From the NCBI RefSeq assembly GCF_001990485.1, contig NZ_LBFC01000022.1, positions 221,253 through 285,252 of the forward strand: a DNA stretch of 64,000 bases, read 5' to 3'. Origin of the DNA: Thermosipho affectus (GTDB lineage Bacteria; Thermotogota; Thermotogae; Thermotogales; Fervidobacteriaceae). A program made the position numbers and the translations under genes. Below the pieces are notes generated by a model. It did no database searches, was not told the DNA's origin, and saw only the letters and a list, made by a program, of their open reading frames with translations. Shown here one piece after another: positions 47,501-54,648 of this stretch; position 1 is the first letter of the stretch; each line of letters starts with the position of its first letter.

Positions 47501-47826
47501 AAAAGGGAAATGATTCATTTGGAATAACCTACAAGTTGGATAATTTGTACTTAAATTTAGCTTTAAAATCTTTTGATCCAGGTTTGAAATTTGAGGTAAA
47601 TTATGATTTTAACGAAGAAAGGGTTAAAGATTTAAAATTAACCTTTTTAAAAAAGTTACACCATTGGATGTTTGAATTTTCATCATGTTTTAATTTTAAT
47701 AATGATGGGAACTTTGATTTTGAAGATGTAGAAAAGTTTTCTGTATTGTTTTATATCGTAGAATTTGATGAAAAATTCTTGGGATGGGATTTTAAAGAAA
47801 ATGCCCCGAGTATTGGAATATTTTGA
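44536..47826 (+). CDS. fused LptF/LptG permease, OstA-like domain and LptD-like outer-membrane region
   Basis: The product is 1096 residues. Residues 1-355 form an LptF/LptG (YjgP/YjgQ) permease with helices at about 13-35, 56-79, 98-117, 279-297, 303-322 and 333-354 and a periplasmic domain from 120 to 275. A seventh hydrophobic segment (367-384, KFLVLFFVAFISGNMFS) looks like a former signal peptide. Residues about 386-480 resemble the OstA/LptA jelly roll (GNVHISWDENLLISDEATIF, AYGNVQYV). From about 495 the LptD signature follows (AYVTTCEFKEPHYKV, NFPIFPYPIYFW), then some 540 residues of beta-rich, aromatic sequence ending GIF. It would move lipid from inner to outer membrane. TTG start behind GGAGG. 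Confidence 0.85.
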   Translation: MKVLTKYVSKLSIGPFLMGVGAFVLFASVELLYQLSDIIVRHRVSILKLFELVYYNLPYFVSMGIPVGVLFSIFWVLSQLYNSKEITALLVHGIPSRKLVYPFFMLSILFGIFAFYLNDQVVPSFNHKAMETISRYVYKKPEISIRENVLTKIDDSQYFFVKRYDQSNGILYNVVLFQNVKNEERIITAQKVIKEDSKWFLINGKMYITDNDGFLKLDVNFSKIKLNLKEDLESLMRFGKSPRDMTGEELKNKIRTFKKLGIDPAPWIVELHSRYANSIGPFIIAILGVPLSLLFGLKSKSWSVIFTFSIVVLYQGSGAWISAMGKENLMEPVLAAWFPNLIFATVGVFLFFLLDTPFAYKIRELFSKFLVLFFVAFISGNMFSETVNMEASSLIYNEGSVYAMGNVHISWDENLLISDEATIFVENSKAKVIEAYGNVQYVKEGKKYNARYVKYFFSEKNSYALKVRGIEKYKSKEKKIDLYFGAENFTDNSSMVLLNEAYVTTCEFKEPHYKVESLDVYIYEGKYLVAENSVLLILNFPIFPYPIYFWNLDKNYKSPFSFSFSLDNGFNLSTKQEYNMYVDNYLLSTKLETGESSNLIFEIQDEKRSILYVDYKKQYLTLNFRNFNYITRWDEKYTNLKFQFYPFYYNGLLNYNTWSKKFGLNFKGKSFWYDIGLILNSNSIVLNNFFSVKNIDEKLYFFNFHINNVNFNTQMKKEIANSTFTISETGIFNFYFKDKLYTTRFSGSLRDDNYISRVSHSFKLPFEYKSEFLDSKFKYSFELNYYNALTDKYYLNLELSDIYELSSKLKLKVLEIQPKYSYKKSFRSEREGYNKFNLDISVKGNYMTFSLIQGYDFLEKRSLNDKISLKYFLGKYFSMSFSSEYDFGTQKFLPTTVKVNYFNSKFSLKYSLIFKYYHNDNVPIKEITHFITFQKLKGRLLQSVEENYIKNAYFKGSFKLNDMLNILEFNYVKNDITKPSVYSIKYNLKKGNDSFGITYKLDNLYLNLALKSFDPGLKFEVNYDFNEERVKDLKLTFLKKLHHWMFEFSSCFNFNNDGNFDFEDVEKFSVLFYIVEFDEKFLGWDFKENAPSIGIF

Positions 47827-47843
47827 TTTTGGAGGTTTTAATT

Positions 47844-49151
47844 ATGGGAGAAATGGTATATATTGAAAAAATGGCATATGGTGGAAGTGGAATTGGAAAA
47901 TTGCCAGGTGGGAAGGTTGTGTTTGTTGAAAATGCGTATCCGGGTGAACTTGTTGAGGTTAAGGTGTTAAAGGATAAAAATGACTATGCGATTGCCAGGG
48001 TATTAAATGTTTTAGAACGTGTTCCTGAAAGAAGAGCTGTAAAATGTCCATATTTTAAAAGATGTGGTGGTTGTAACTTTTTGGATTTAAGATATGAAAA
48101 ACAAATAGAATTAAAAAAACAGGTTTTTCTTGAACAGCTTTTTAGAATTTCAAAAGTAGAGTTGGATGATATTGGTGTTGAACAAAGCAATCAGGAGTAC
48201 GGATACAGATTAAAGATGGAGTTTTCTATTACAAAGGATAGAAAACTTGGTTTGAAAATGAAAAATTCGAATAGAATAATAGAGATAAAAAGTTGTTTAA
48301 TTGCTCCAAAGCCAGTCAATGATTTGTTAAAGCTTATTCCTGAAGTTTTGGAAATGTTTAAGGTTGATGTATATGATGGCAAAAGAGGTACATTGAAAAA
48401 TGTGGTTATAAGATATTCTCCTAATGGTGAATTGATGGTAATTTTCGTGACTAAAACGGAATTTTTTAAAGATGGTAAAAAAATTGCGGCGATTTTAGCT
48501 AAAAAAGTACCTTTGTTGAAGTCAGTGGTGCATGTGATGAACAGCAACGATAAAGTTGTGTTGAGAGGACCTTACCGTATTTTAAAAGGTGAGGGAGTAA
48601 TTACATACGATTTTAGTTGGGAAAAATTTCAGATCCCACCTACCGCTTTTTTTCAAAATAATTACTATATAACGGAAAAAATGATGGAGTATTTAACAAA
48701 ACAATTAGATTTAAAAGATAATGAGGTAGTTTTAGATCTCTTTAGTGGTCTTGGAACTTTTTCAATAAGGTTAGCTCTTTTATCAAAATTTGTAATTTCT
48801 GTAGAATCAAATCATGTTTCGGTGAAGGCAGGAAGGGCAAATGCTAATATAAATAATGTCAGAAATATAAGATTTGTTGAGTCAGACGCCTATGAATTTT
48901 TGAAGGAATATAACAGAAATTTTGATGTTTTGGTTTTAGATCCACCAAGGAGTGGGTTGGAAAAGGACTTGAGCTTGGAAATTTTAAAACGTAATCCTGA
49001 AAAAATTGCTTACATTTCTTGTAACCCCACTACCTTTTCAAGGGATTTAAGTATTTTATTAGAAAAGTACAAGTTGAAAACTATAAGGTTATTTGATATG
49101 TTTCCACAAACATATCATACAGAATTAGTTGCTATATTAGTTAGAAAGTAA
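47844..49151 (+). CDS. RlmD/RumA-type 23S rRNA (uracil-5-)-methyltransferase
   Basis: This SAM-dependent enzyme makes 5-methyluridine in 23S rRNA. An N-terminal TRAM domain (residues 1-55, MAYGGSGIGKLPGGKVVFV) is followed by a 4Fe-4S cluster site (CPYFKRCGGC plus a further Cys). The methyltransferase domain has VLDLFSGLGTFSIRLA, LVLDPPRSGLEKDL and the nucleophile region AYISCNPTTFSRDL. Family members target U747, U1939 or both, and tRNA m5U54 in some cases, so the exact site is not assigned. ATG 47844 has GGAGG 8 nt upstream. Confidence 0.92.
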   Translation: MGEMVYIEKMAYGGSGIGKLPGGKVVFVENAYPGELVEVKVLKDKNDYAIARVLNVLERVPERRAVKCPYFKRCGGCNFLDLRYEKQIELKKQVFLEQLFRISKVELDDIGVEQSNQEYGYRLKMEFSITKDRKLGLKMKNSNRIIEIKSCLIAPKPVNDLLKLIPEVLEMFKVDVYDGKRGTLKNVVIRYSPNGELMVIFVTKTEFFKDGKKIAAILAKKVPLLKSVVHVMNSNDKVVLRGPYRILKGEGVITYDFSWEKFQIPPTAFFQNNYYITEKMMEYLTKQLDLKDNEVVLDLFSGLGTFSIRLALLSKFVISVESNHVSVKAGRANANINNVRNIRFVESDAYEFLKEYNRNFDVLVLDPPRSGLEKDLSLEILKRNPEKIAYISCNPTTFSRDLSILLEKYKLKTIRLFDMFPQTYHTELVAILVRK

Positions 49152-49156
49152 AAATA

Positions 49157-49165
49157 TGTTAAAAT
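49157..49165 (+). promoter_or_regulatory. extended -10 before the IMP cyclohydrolase gene
   Basis: TGTTAAAAT (TGn plus TAAAAT) lies in the 34-nt gap after the methyltransferase gene and about 20 nt before the ATG at 49186. No clear -35 is present. It may give an internal promoter in the ruvB run. Confidence 0.35.
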
Positions 49166-49185
49166 AAAAAGGGGGAGTGTGAAAA

Positions 49186-49785
49186 ATGAATATTAAAAGG
49201 GCTTTAATTAGTGTTTCAGACAAGAGAGGGATTGTTGAATTTTCAAAAAAATTAAGGGAGTTTGGTGTTGAAATAATAAGTACTGGTGGAACTGCAAAGC
49301 TTTTGGAAGAAAATGGCATATCTGTTAAAAAAGTTTCTGAAATAACCGGTTTTCCAGAGATTTTGGGGGGGAGGGTAAAAACTCTTCATCCAAAAATTTT
49401 TGGTGCTATTTTGGCGAGGTTTGATAACAAAGAACATTTGAATGATTTGGCAAAGAATGATATTATGCCTATTGATATGGTAGTAGTGAACTTATATCCT
49501 TTTGAGGAAGTTGCAAAGAGAACTAGAAATGAAGAAAAGCTAATTGAAAATATAGATATAGGAGGAGTTGCATTATTAAGAGCAGCTGCGAAGAATTATA
49601 GAGATGTTGTTGTAATTTCTGATCCTGATGATTATAGGAAAGTTATAAAAAGTCTTGAAGAATGTGGGGATGTACCGCTTCAAAAGAGAAGGATATTTGC
49701 ATTGAAAGCTTTTTATAGAACAATGAGGTATGATTCTGAAATTCACAGTGTGCTTTCTGAGCTCTTTGCTTCTGGGAATTTTTAA
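49186..49785 (+). CDS. stand-alone IMP cyclohydrolase domain (PurH N-terminal half)
   Basis: The 199-residue protein corresponds to only the MGS-like N-terminal domain of bifunctional PurH, which closes FAICAR to IMP. Motifs are ALISVSDKRGIVEF, IISTGGTAKLL, GFPEILGGRVKTLHPKIFGAIL, VVVNLYPFEE and ENIDIGGVALLRAAAKNY. The AICAR transformylase half is missing, and the following gene is unrelated, so this is a complete small gene rather than a visible frameshift. Purine synthesis would need a separate transformylase (a single-domain enzyme or a PurP type). The ATG follows GGGGGAG. Confidence 0.9.
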   Translation: MNIKRALISVSDKRGIVEFSKKLREFGVEIISTGGTAKLLEENGISVKKVSEITGFPEILGGRVKTLHPKIFGAILARFDNKEHLNDLAKNDIMPIDMVVVNLYPFEEVAKRTRNEEKLIENIDIGGVALLRAAAKNYRDVVVISDPDDYRKVIKSLEECGDVPLQKRRIFALKAFYRTMRYDSEIHSVLSELFASGNF

Positions 49786-49796
49786 GGTGAAAAGTA

Positions 49797-50408
49797 ATGT
49801 ATGGAATAGTTTCAGATTCTTACAAAAATTTGGTAAAGTTAAAAACCAAAAAGGGCGAGTTAGTATTAAAATCAAATAAAAAGATTCCAAAAGGATTGAG
49901 AATTGAAGTAAAAAAAATAGGACAAGGGGATTATGAAGGAAAGATTTTATTAGGTCCTAAAAGTTGTTTACCACCTATAAAGTATATATTTTTAGCAAAT
50001 AGAATCACAGATGATCCTAGATTTATCGAAAGACTTTCCGTTATATTTGAAGAATTGGAAAGAAGGATAAAAATTAATAGGAATTTTTTGGAGAGGTTTG
50101 AAAAGTATTTTAAAAGTAATATGAAGGATGAAGAAAATTTGGAATTTGAGGTGTATTTAAACGCACTGTCAGGAAGATATGGATTACGCTCTTTTGGCGA
50201 TATTAAGGTATTTTTTGATAGGGTGTCTGAAAAATTTGAAATTTTTTACGAAAAAGAAGTGATAGTTGGATATGTAAATGGTGAGCAAATTTCTTTGAGT
50301 ACATCTTCGGTGATAGAAAATGTAGAAGAATTAAAGAGTAGATTGAGTAAATATTTTAAGAATGTTTTTATTAAATTTGAAGGATTTAAAGGAGGAGTTT
50401 ACGTTTAG
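49797..50408 (+). CDS. hypothetical protein upstream of an FlhB-like gene, possibly FliK-like
   Basis: The 203-residue protein has an N-terminal beta-rich segment (residues 1-45) and a helical middle. The C-terminal part (RSFGDIKVFFDRVSEKFEIFYEKE to LKSRLSKYFKNVFIKFEG) has the strand-helix rhythm of the FliK hook-length-control C-terminal domain. Placement before a gene for a free FlhB C-terminal domain parallels the ylqG-ylqH pair of Bacillus. The FliK link is weak inference from layout. It overlaps the next gene by 47 nt if that starts at 50362. Confidence 0.65.
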   Translation: MYGIVSDSYKNLVKLKTKKGELVLKSNKKIPKGLRIEVKKIGQGDYEGKILLGPKSCLPPIKYIFLANRITDDPRFIERLSVIFEELERRIKINRNFLERFEKYFKSNMKDEENLEFEVYLNALSGRYGLRSFGDIKVFFDRVSEKFEIFYEKEVIVGYVNGEQISLSTSSVIENVEELKSRLSKYFKNVFIKFEGFKGGVYV

Positions 50409-50661
50409 GAAAAAGATTGTCGTTGCACTGAAGTATAATCCAGATACGGATTATATACCTTTTGTTATTGCAAAGGGAAAGGAAGAGATAGCACAAAGAA
50501 TTATAGATATTGCAGAAAAAAGTGGAGTCGCTATTGTTAAATCTCCGAAGCTTGTTAGTGAATTGTATAAATTAGAAGTGTTACAGGAAATTCCAGAAAA
50601 ATTGTATGTTGCAGTTGCGGAAATAATAGCTTTTATTGAAACTCAGAAAGGAAGCGATTGA
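50362..50661 (+). CDS. FlhB C-terminal-domain homologue (YlqH/FhlB-like)
   Basis: This small protein (up to 99 residues) matches the cytoplasmic C-terminal domain of the flagellar export protein FlhB (KIVVALKYNPDTDYIPFVIAKGKEEIAQRIIDIAEKSG, ending EVLQEIPEKLYVAVAEIIAFI). The NPTH autocleavage motif and membrane part are absent, as in YlqH-type proteins. The start is uncertain. ATG 50362 has no ribosome-binding site. GGAGGAG at 50391-50397 points to about 50401-50404, where the frame reads ACG TTT. The function of free FlhB-like domains is poorly known. Confidence 0.8.
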   Translation: MFLLNLKDLKEEFTFRKKIVVALKYNPDTDYIPFVIAKGKEEIAQRIIDIAEKSGVAIVKSPKLVSELYKLEVLQEIPEKLYVAVAEIIAFIETQKGSD

Positions 50662-50662
50662 A

Positions 50663-51562
50663 ATGAGAAAGACTTTAATTTGTGTTTTTCTAGTATTTGG
50701 TTTAGTGATATTTTCAGAGTTTTCTATAAATTTTGGGATAATGTTTGGAAATTATGATGTTGAACCTTACACATTGATTTTAATTACCGAACCATTTTTA
50801 GATGTGTATATAGATGGTGACTATATTGGACAAACAGATATTTTTGGACAGTTGGAAATATCTTTTGGACGTGAAGGTTATCATTTTGTTGAAATTAAAT
50901 CGGATAGTTATATGGTAATATCAAAAAATGTGTTTATTAGTGCAAATGGTGTAATTTTAAAAATTCGTCCCCAAAAAGCGGGAAGTATTGTGATTTTTTC
51001 AAATGTTTATCCGGTAAATGTTTATATTGATAATGCTTTTTATGGAGTAGTTAAAGACAAGAAAGATGAGCTTAAAATTCCAATTGGTGCACATAAATTA
51101 AAGTTTTTATCACCAGGATACAAGGTTATTGAAAAGGATATTTTGATTAGTTTTAAAGAAAAAGTGCCCGTTGAATTAAATTTTCACAAGAAAAATTTAG
51201 ATTTGTATCTGAGAAATAGTTATGATGAATTTTCACCTAATGGTGATTGGTACAGAGATAAATGGGATTTGGAGATCTTTTTAACAACATTTGCAACTAT
51301 TACCATTGATATTTTCAGCGAAAATGAAAAGGTGGAGAGTTATAGGTTTTCTGGAGTACCTGGTGAGAATATTTTCAAATGGAACGGAATTAAGAAGACA
51401 GGTGAATATTTGGTTGTGGTAACTGCATATAATGAAAGTGAAAAAGTAATGAAGGATACTAATGTAAAAATAAATATGGAAAAATACACTTATCTAAAAG
51501 AAATTACTATTTTAAGTCTTTTTGTGATATTTTCCGGAATAGTTTATGTGATTTTAAAATAG
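50663..51562 (+). CDS. secreted PEGA-domain protein with C-terminal membrane helix
   Basis: The product (299 residues) has a signal peptide (RKTLICVFLVFGLVIFSEF) and two PEGA modules, one with ITEPFLDVYIDGDYIGQTDIFG and one with SNVYPVNVYIDNAFYGVV. A beta-sandwich resembling a FlgD/Ig-like module (FSPNGDWYRDKWDLEIFL to GEYLVVVTAYNESEKV) follows, then a final membrane helix (ITILSLFVIFSGIVYVIL). It could be held in either membrane with the domains in the periplasm. ATG 50663 overlaps nothing; AAAGGAAG is upstream. It is related in type to the PEGA protein at 35017. Confidence 0.82.
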   Translation: MRKTLICVFLVFGLVIFSEFSINFGIMFGNYDVEPYTLILITEPFLDVYIDGDYIGQTDIFGQLEISFGREGYHFVEIKSDSYMVISKNVFISANGVILKIRPQKAGSIVIFSNVYPVNVYIDNAFYGVVKDKKDELKIPIGAHKLKFLSPGYKVIEKDILISFKEKVPVELNFHKKNLDLYLRNSYDEFSPNGDWYRDKWDLEIFLTTFATITIDIFSENEKVESYRFSGVPGENIFKWNGIKKTGEYLVVVTAYNESEKVMKDTNVKINMEKYTYLKEITILSLFVIFSGIVYVILK

Positions 51563-51574
51563 AGGAGGGTTTAT

Positions 51575-52684
51575 ATGATCGATTATGAATTAAAACAAAG
51601 AATAGATGAAGTTAAGAAAAAATACGAAGATATTGTAAAGGTATTTCACCCACAAGATAAATTGGAAGAACTTAAAGAATTGGAAAGTTTAATGGGAGCT
51701 TCGGATTTTTGGAGTGATCAAAAAAAAGCAAAGGAAATTTCTCAAAAAGCGCAAAGAATAAGAAAGATAATAGAAGATATGAAAGATATAGAAAATAAAA
51801 TGGAAGATTTAGAAGCTGGATTGGAACTTGTAGAAGAAGATGTAACTTTTTGGGAGACTGTAAAACAATTGATTGAGGAAATAGAAAAGAAGGTTAAAAT
51901 TTTTGAACTTGAGTTGATATTAAACGAAAAATTTGATGCAAGCAATGCGTATTTGACAATTCATCCTGGTGCGGGTGGAACGGAGTCTCAAGACTGGGCA
52001 TCTATGTTGCTTAGAATGTATATGAGGTGGGCAGAAAGAAGAGGATTTAATGTGCAGGTTGTTGATTATCAACCAGGTGAAGAGGCGGGGATAAAAAGTG
52101 CAACACTTTACATAAAGGGTGAGTATGCTTATGGTTATTTAAAGTATGAAAGAGGTGTTCATAGATTGGTGAGAATTTCACCCTTTGATGCAAACAAAAG
52201 ACGTCATACGTCTTTTGCATCTGTGAATGTAATGCCGGAGATAGAAGATGATATTGACATCGATATTAATCCAGAAGATTTGAGAATAGATACGTATAGG
52301 GCATCAGGTGCAGGTGGACAATATGTAAATAAGACGGAATCTGCTGTGAGAATTACCCATATACCAACGGGAATTGTCGTGACTTGTCAGACAGAGAGAT
52401 CTCAATTGCAGAATAAAGAAACGGCAATGAAAGTGTTAAAAGCTAGACTATATCAATTAGAACTTGAAAAAAGGCAAAAACAACTTGAGGAAATACAAGG
52501 TGAGTTAAAAGATATTTCATGGGGAAATCAGATTAGATCATATGTCTTTCAACCTTATACTATGGTAAAAGATCACAGGACAAATATTGAAACTGGAAAT
52601 ATAGATGCTGTTATGGATGGAGATATCGATTTATTCATTGAAAGTGAGTTAATTTATTTTGCAAAAAACCGGAATAAGAAGTAG
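51575..52684 (+). CDS. prfB: peptide chain release factor 2
   Basis: RF2 releases proteins at UGA and UAA. The catalytic GGQ is in ASGAGGQYVNKTESAVRITH, and the stop-codon-reading SPF motif is in VHRLVRISPFDANKRRHTSF. The 369-residue reading frame is continuous from the ATG behind GAGGAGGG. The in-frame UGA and programmed +1 frameshift found near codon 25 of prfB in many bacteria are absent, so this form of autoregulation is not used here. Its end overlaps the minD upstream region. Confidence 0.97.
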   Translation: MIDYELKQRIDEVKKKYEDIVKVFHPQDKLEELKELESLMGASDFWSDQKKAKEISQKAQRIRKIIEDMKDIENKMEDLEAGLELVEEDVTFWETVKQLIEEIEKKVKIFELELILNEKFDASNAYLTIHPGAGGTESQDWASMLLRMYMRWAERRGFNVQVVDYQPGEEAGIKSATLYIKGEYAYGYLKYERGVHRLVRISPFDANKRRHTSFASVNVMPEIEDDIDIDINPEDLRIDTYRASGAGGQYVNKTESAVRITHIPTGIVVTCQTERSQLQNKETAMKVLKARLYQLELEKRQKQLEEIQGELKDISWGNQIRSYVFQPYTMVKDHRTNIETGNIDAVMDGDIDLFIESELIYFAKNRNKK

Positions 52685-52694
52685 AGGTGGTTTT

Positions 52695-53498
52695 ATGGCA
52701 AAAGTTTATGTGTTAACTTCGGGAAAGGGTGGGGTTGGAAAAACAACGGTAACGGCAAATTTAGGATGTGCATTGGCAAAAGATGGAAATAGAGTATGTC
52801 TTATAGATGCAGATGTAGGTTTAAAAAATTTAGATGTCGTGTTAGGACTTGAAAATAGGATAATATATACCATTTTAGATGTGGTAAATGGTAATGTTTC
52901 ACCTAAGGATGCTTTAGTAAGACACAAAAATTTGAAAAATCTTTTTTTACTTCCAGCTTCACAAATCGCAACAAAAGAGATGATTACACCCGAGGATATG
53001 ATAAAAATAGTTGAAGAATTAAATGGAGATTTTGATTACATATTAATTGATTCGCCTGCTGGAATTGAAAGAGGATTTAGAAATGCAATTGCCCCGGCAA
53101 ATTTTGCGATAATTGTTACAACACCAGAATTGCCTGCTATTTCAGATGCCGATAGGGTGATAGGGTTATTGGAAAACAACGGTTTTGATGACAAGAATAT
53201 AATACTAATATTAAATAAGTTTAAAGTTAATATGGCTCGTAAAGGAGAAATGTTGTCTGAAATGGATGTCCAAAAAGCACTTGCAATTGAGTTAATTGGT
53301 GTTATCCCTGAATCTGATGATGTTATTATTTCAACAAATAGGGGAATGCCGGTTGTATTGGAAAGTGAATATGGTATTTCTAAGAATTTTGTAAACATAG
53401 TAAGACGTTTAAAGGGAGAGGAAATTCCATTGGAAAGTGATATTCCTTCTGCAATTAATTTTTTAGCAAAGTTTTTTTCTTTCTTTAAAAAGAGGTGA
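52695..53498 (+). CDS. minD: septum-site-determining ATPase MinD
   Basis: MinD binds the inner membrane in its ATP form and positions division. The deviant Walker A SGKGGVGKTT, CLIDADVGLKNLDVVLGLE, IDSPAGIERGF and the C-terminal amphipathic membrane-targeting helix (INFLAKFFSFFKKR) are all present. ATG 52695 behind AGAGGTGG is the natural start. minE follows, with the stop and its SD region overlapping. No minC lies in the window. Confidence 0.95.
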   Translation: MAKVYVLTSGKGGVGKTTVTANLGCALAKDGNRVCLIDADVGLKNLDVVLGLENRIIYTILDVVNGNVSPKDALVRHKNLKNLFLLPASQIATKEMITPEDMIKIVEELNGDFDYILIDSPAGIERGFRNAIAPANFAIIVTTPELPAISDADRVIGLLENNGFDDKNIILILNKFKVNMARKGEMLSEMDVQKALAIELIGVIPESDDVIISTNRGMPVVLESEYGISKNFVNIVRRLKGEEIPLESDIPSAINFLAKFFSFFKKR

Positions 53499-53503
53499 AG
53501 TCT

Positions 53504-53770
53504 ATGTGGATACTGGATATTTTTAAAAAACATGAAAAGAAGAATTCAAGAGAAGAGGCATTAAAAAGATTGGATAATATGATGAGTAGGAGAAGGGATA
53601 TTATTCAAAAAATTCCACAAGATGTTTTTGAAAAAAACTCTGAGGAAATAAAAAGAGAGGTTATTAGAGTTATTTCGGCTAAATTTAACGTACCTGTTGA
53701 AAGGGTGAAGGTAGATTGTCAAGAAGAAGATGGATACGTGGTAATAGTTACAAACATAAATTTCAAATAA
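53504..53770 (+). CDS. minE: cell division topological specificity factor MinE
   Basis: The 88-residue product matches MinE. A short membrane-contacting N terminus (MWILDIFKK) precedes the MinD-binding helix region (REEALKRLDNMMSRRRDII) and the dimerising beta domain (IKREVIRVISAKFNVPVERVKVDCQEEDGYVVIVTNI). MinE stimulates MinD ATPase and drives oscillation. ATG 53504 is preferred over GTG 53495, which belongs to AGAGGTGA. Its last 55 nt overlap the next gene if that starts at 53716. Confidence 0.88.
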   Translation: MWILDIFKKHEKKNSREEALKRLDNMMSRRRDIIQKIPQDVFEKNSEEIKREVIRVISAKFNVPVERVKVDCQEEDGYVVIVTNINFK

Positions 53771-54402
53771 TTTTAGTAATTATGTTTTTTCTTTTATCAA
53801 GTTGTGCGTTGACGTTGGATAAAATATTGCCTGATACCACAGATGAGCAAATTATTAATTTAAATGCTTATTTTCAGGCATTTTATTCAGATAATTTAAG
53901 ACGTATTTTTTTAGAAAAACTTGGTATTTCCGAAGATGATTTTGTGTTGGATAATATAAAGAGTGTTAATGTAAAAATGACATTAAATGGCGAAGAGATG
54001 GAAAAAAATGTGATTTCTTCAGGAATTTTAATAAAACCAATGGTTACCGTTGAAAAGAACATTTCAAGTATTAATATGGATGTTGAAGTTATTTATACTT
54101 TAACCAATGGAATCTATGAAAAAACTTACACTTTAACTGCACAATTTAACGAGAATTTGGATTTATCAAAAACGAACAATTTGTATTTTATAATTTATTT
54201 AGAAGACGAAGGTACTGGTGTAAAATTAAATATAGATCCTACGTTTGAAATTAAATTTATTGGTACAGATGAAAAAGAAAAAATTTATTATGTAACACCT
54301 GATAGTAAGAAGTATTATTCTATATTGAAAAATGAAAATATTGAAAATAAAATTATATTAAAAGACGCTTACGATGAGGTTCAAGTTTTTTCTTTTCCAT
54401 AA
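53716..54402 (+). CDS. hypothetical lipoprotein downstream of minE
   Basis: A hydrophobic stretch ending FFLLSSC is a lipobox, so this is a predicted lipoprotein with about 200 mature residues. They are beta-rich with an Ig-like or DUF-type pattern but no recognised domain. The start is uncertain. TTG 53716 has GAAGG nearby and gives a long basic n-region (SRRRWIRGNSYKHKFQ). ATA 53734 would give a shorter one with a weak site. ATA 53767 forms an ATAA overlap with the minE stop but lacks both a ribosome-binding site and basic residues. Confidence 0.7.
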   Translation: MSRRRWIRGNSYKHKFQIILVIMFFLLSSCALTLDKILPDTTDEQIINLNAYFQAFYSDNLRRIFLEKLGISEDDFVLDNIKSVNVKMTLNGEEMEKNVISSGILIKPMVTVEKNISSINMDVEVIYTLTNGIYEKTYTLTAQFNENLDLSKTNNLYFIIYLEDEGTGVKLNIDPTFEIKFIGTDEKEKIYYVTPDSKKYYSILKNENIENKIILKDAYDEVQVFSFP

Positions 54403-54414
54403 GGGGTGGTTTTA

Positions 54415-54648
54415 GTGAAAAAAAATAGAAAAAAAGATTTTTTTAAATATTTTTACATAAGCTTTGTGGGATTTTTATTGCTTTTTTTAATTGTGAATGT
54501 TGTTACTTCTATAATAAGGTATAATGTTAATTTCGAAGAGTATAAGAAGGTAAAATCTGAGTATGAAGAAACAAAGAAAAAATACGAAAAGATGTTGAAT
54601 TTGTACGATAATCTGAAAAATTTAAAAGAGGGCAGGGAAAAGGAATGA
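54415..54648 (+). CDS. FtsB/FtsL-like single-pass coiled-coil protein
   Basis: The 77-residue product has a basic cytoplasmic N terminus (KKNRKKDFFKYFY), one membrane helix (about 16-36) and a periplasmic coiled coil (EEYKKVKSEYEETKKKYEKMLNLYDNLKNLKEG). This layout matches FtsB/DivIC or FtsL of the divisome. The nearby minD, minE and ftsY fit a division role, but the sequence alone does not prove it. GTG 54415 follows AAGGGG by 8 nt. The end overlaps the next gene by ATGA. Confidence 0.72.
   Translation: MKKNRKKDFFKYFYISFVGFLLLFLIVNVVTSIIRYNVNFEEYKKVKSEYEETKKKYEKMLNLYDNLKNLKEGREKE

Noticed and set aside
51575..51700. Possible programmed frameshift in prfB
   Set aside because: The frame is open without an in-frame TGA near codon 25, so no +1 shift is needed.
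53767..53769. ATA start in an ATAA overlap for the lipoprotein after minE
   Set aside because: It fits the overlap pattern of mnmA, but no ribosome-binding site lies upstream and the basic residues before the hydrophobic segment would be lost.
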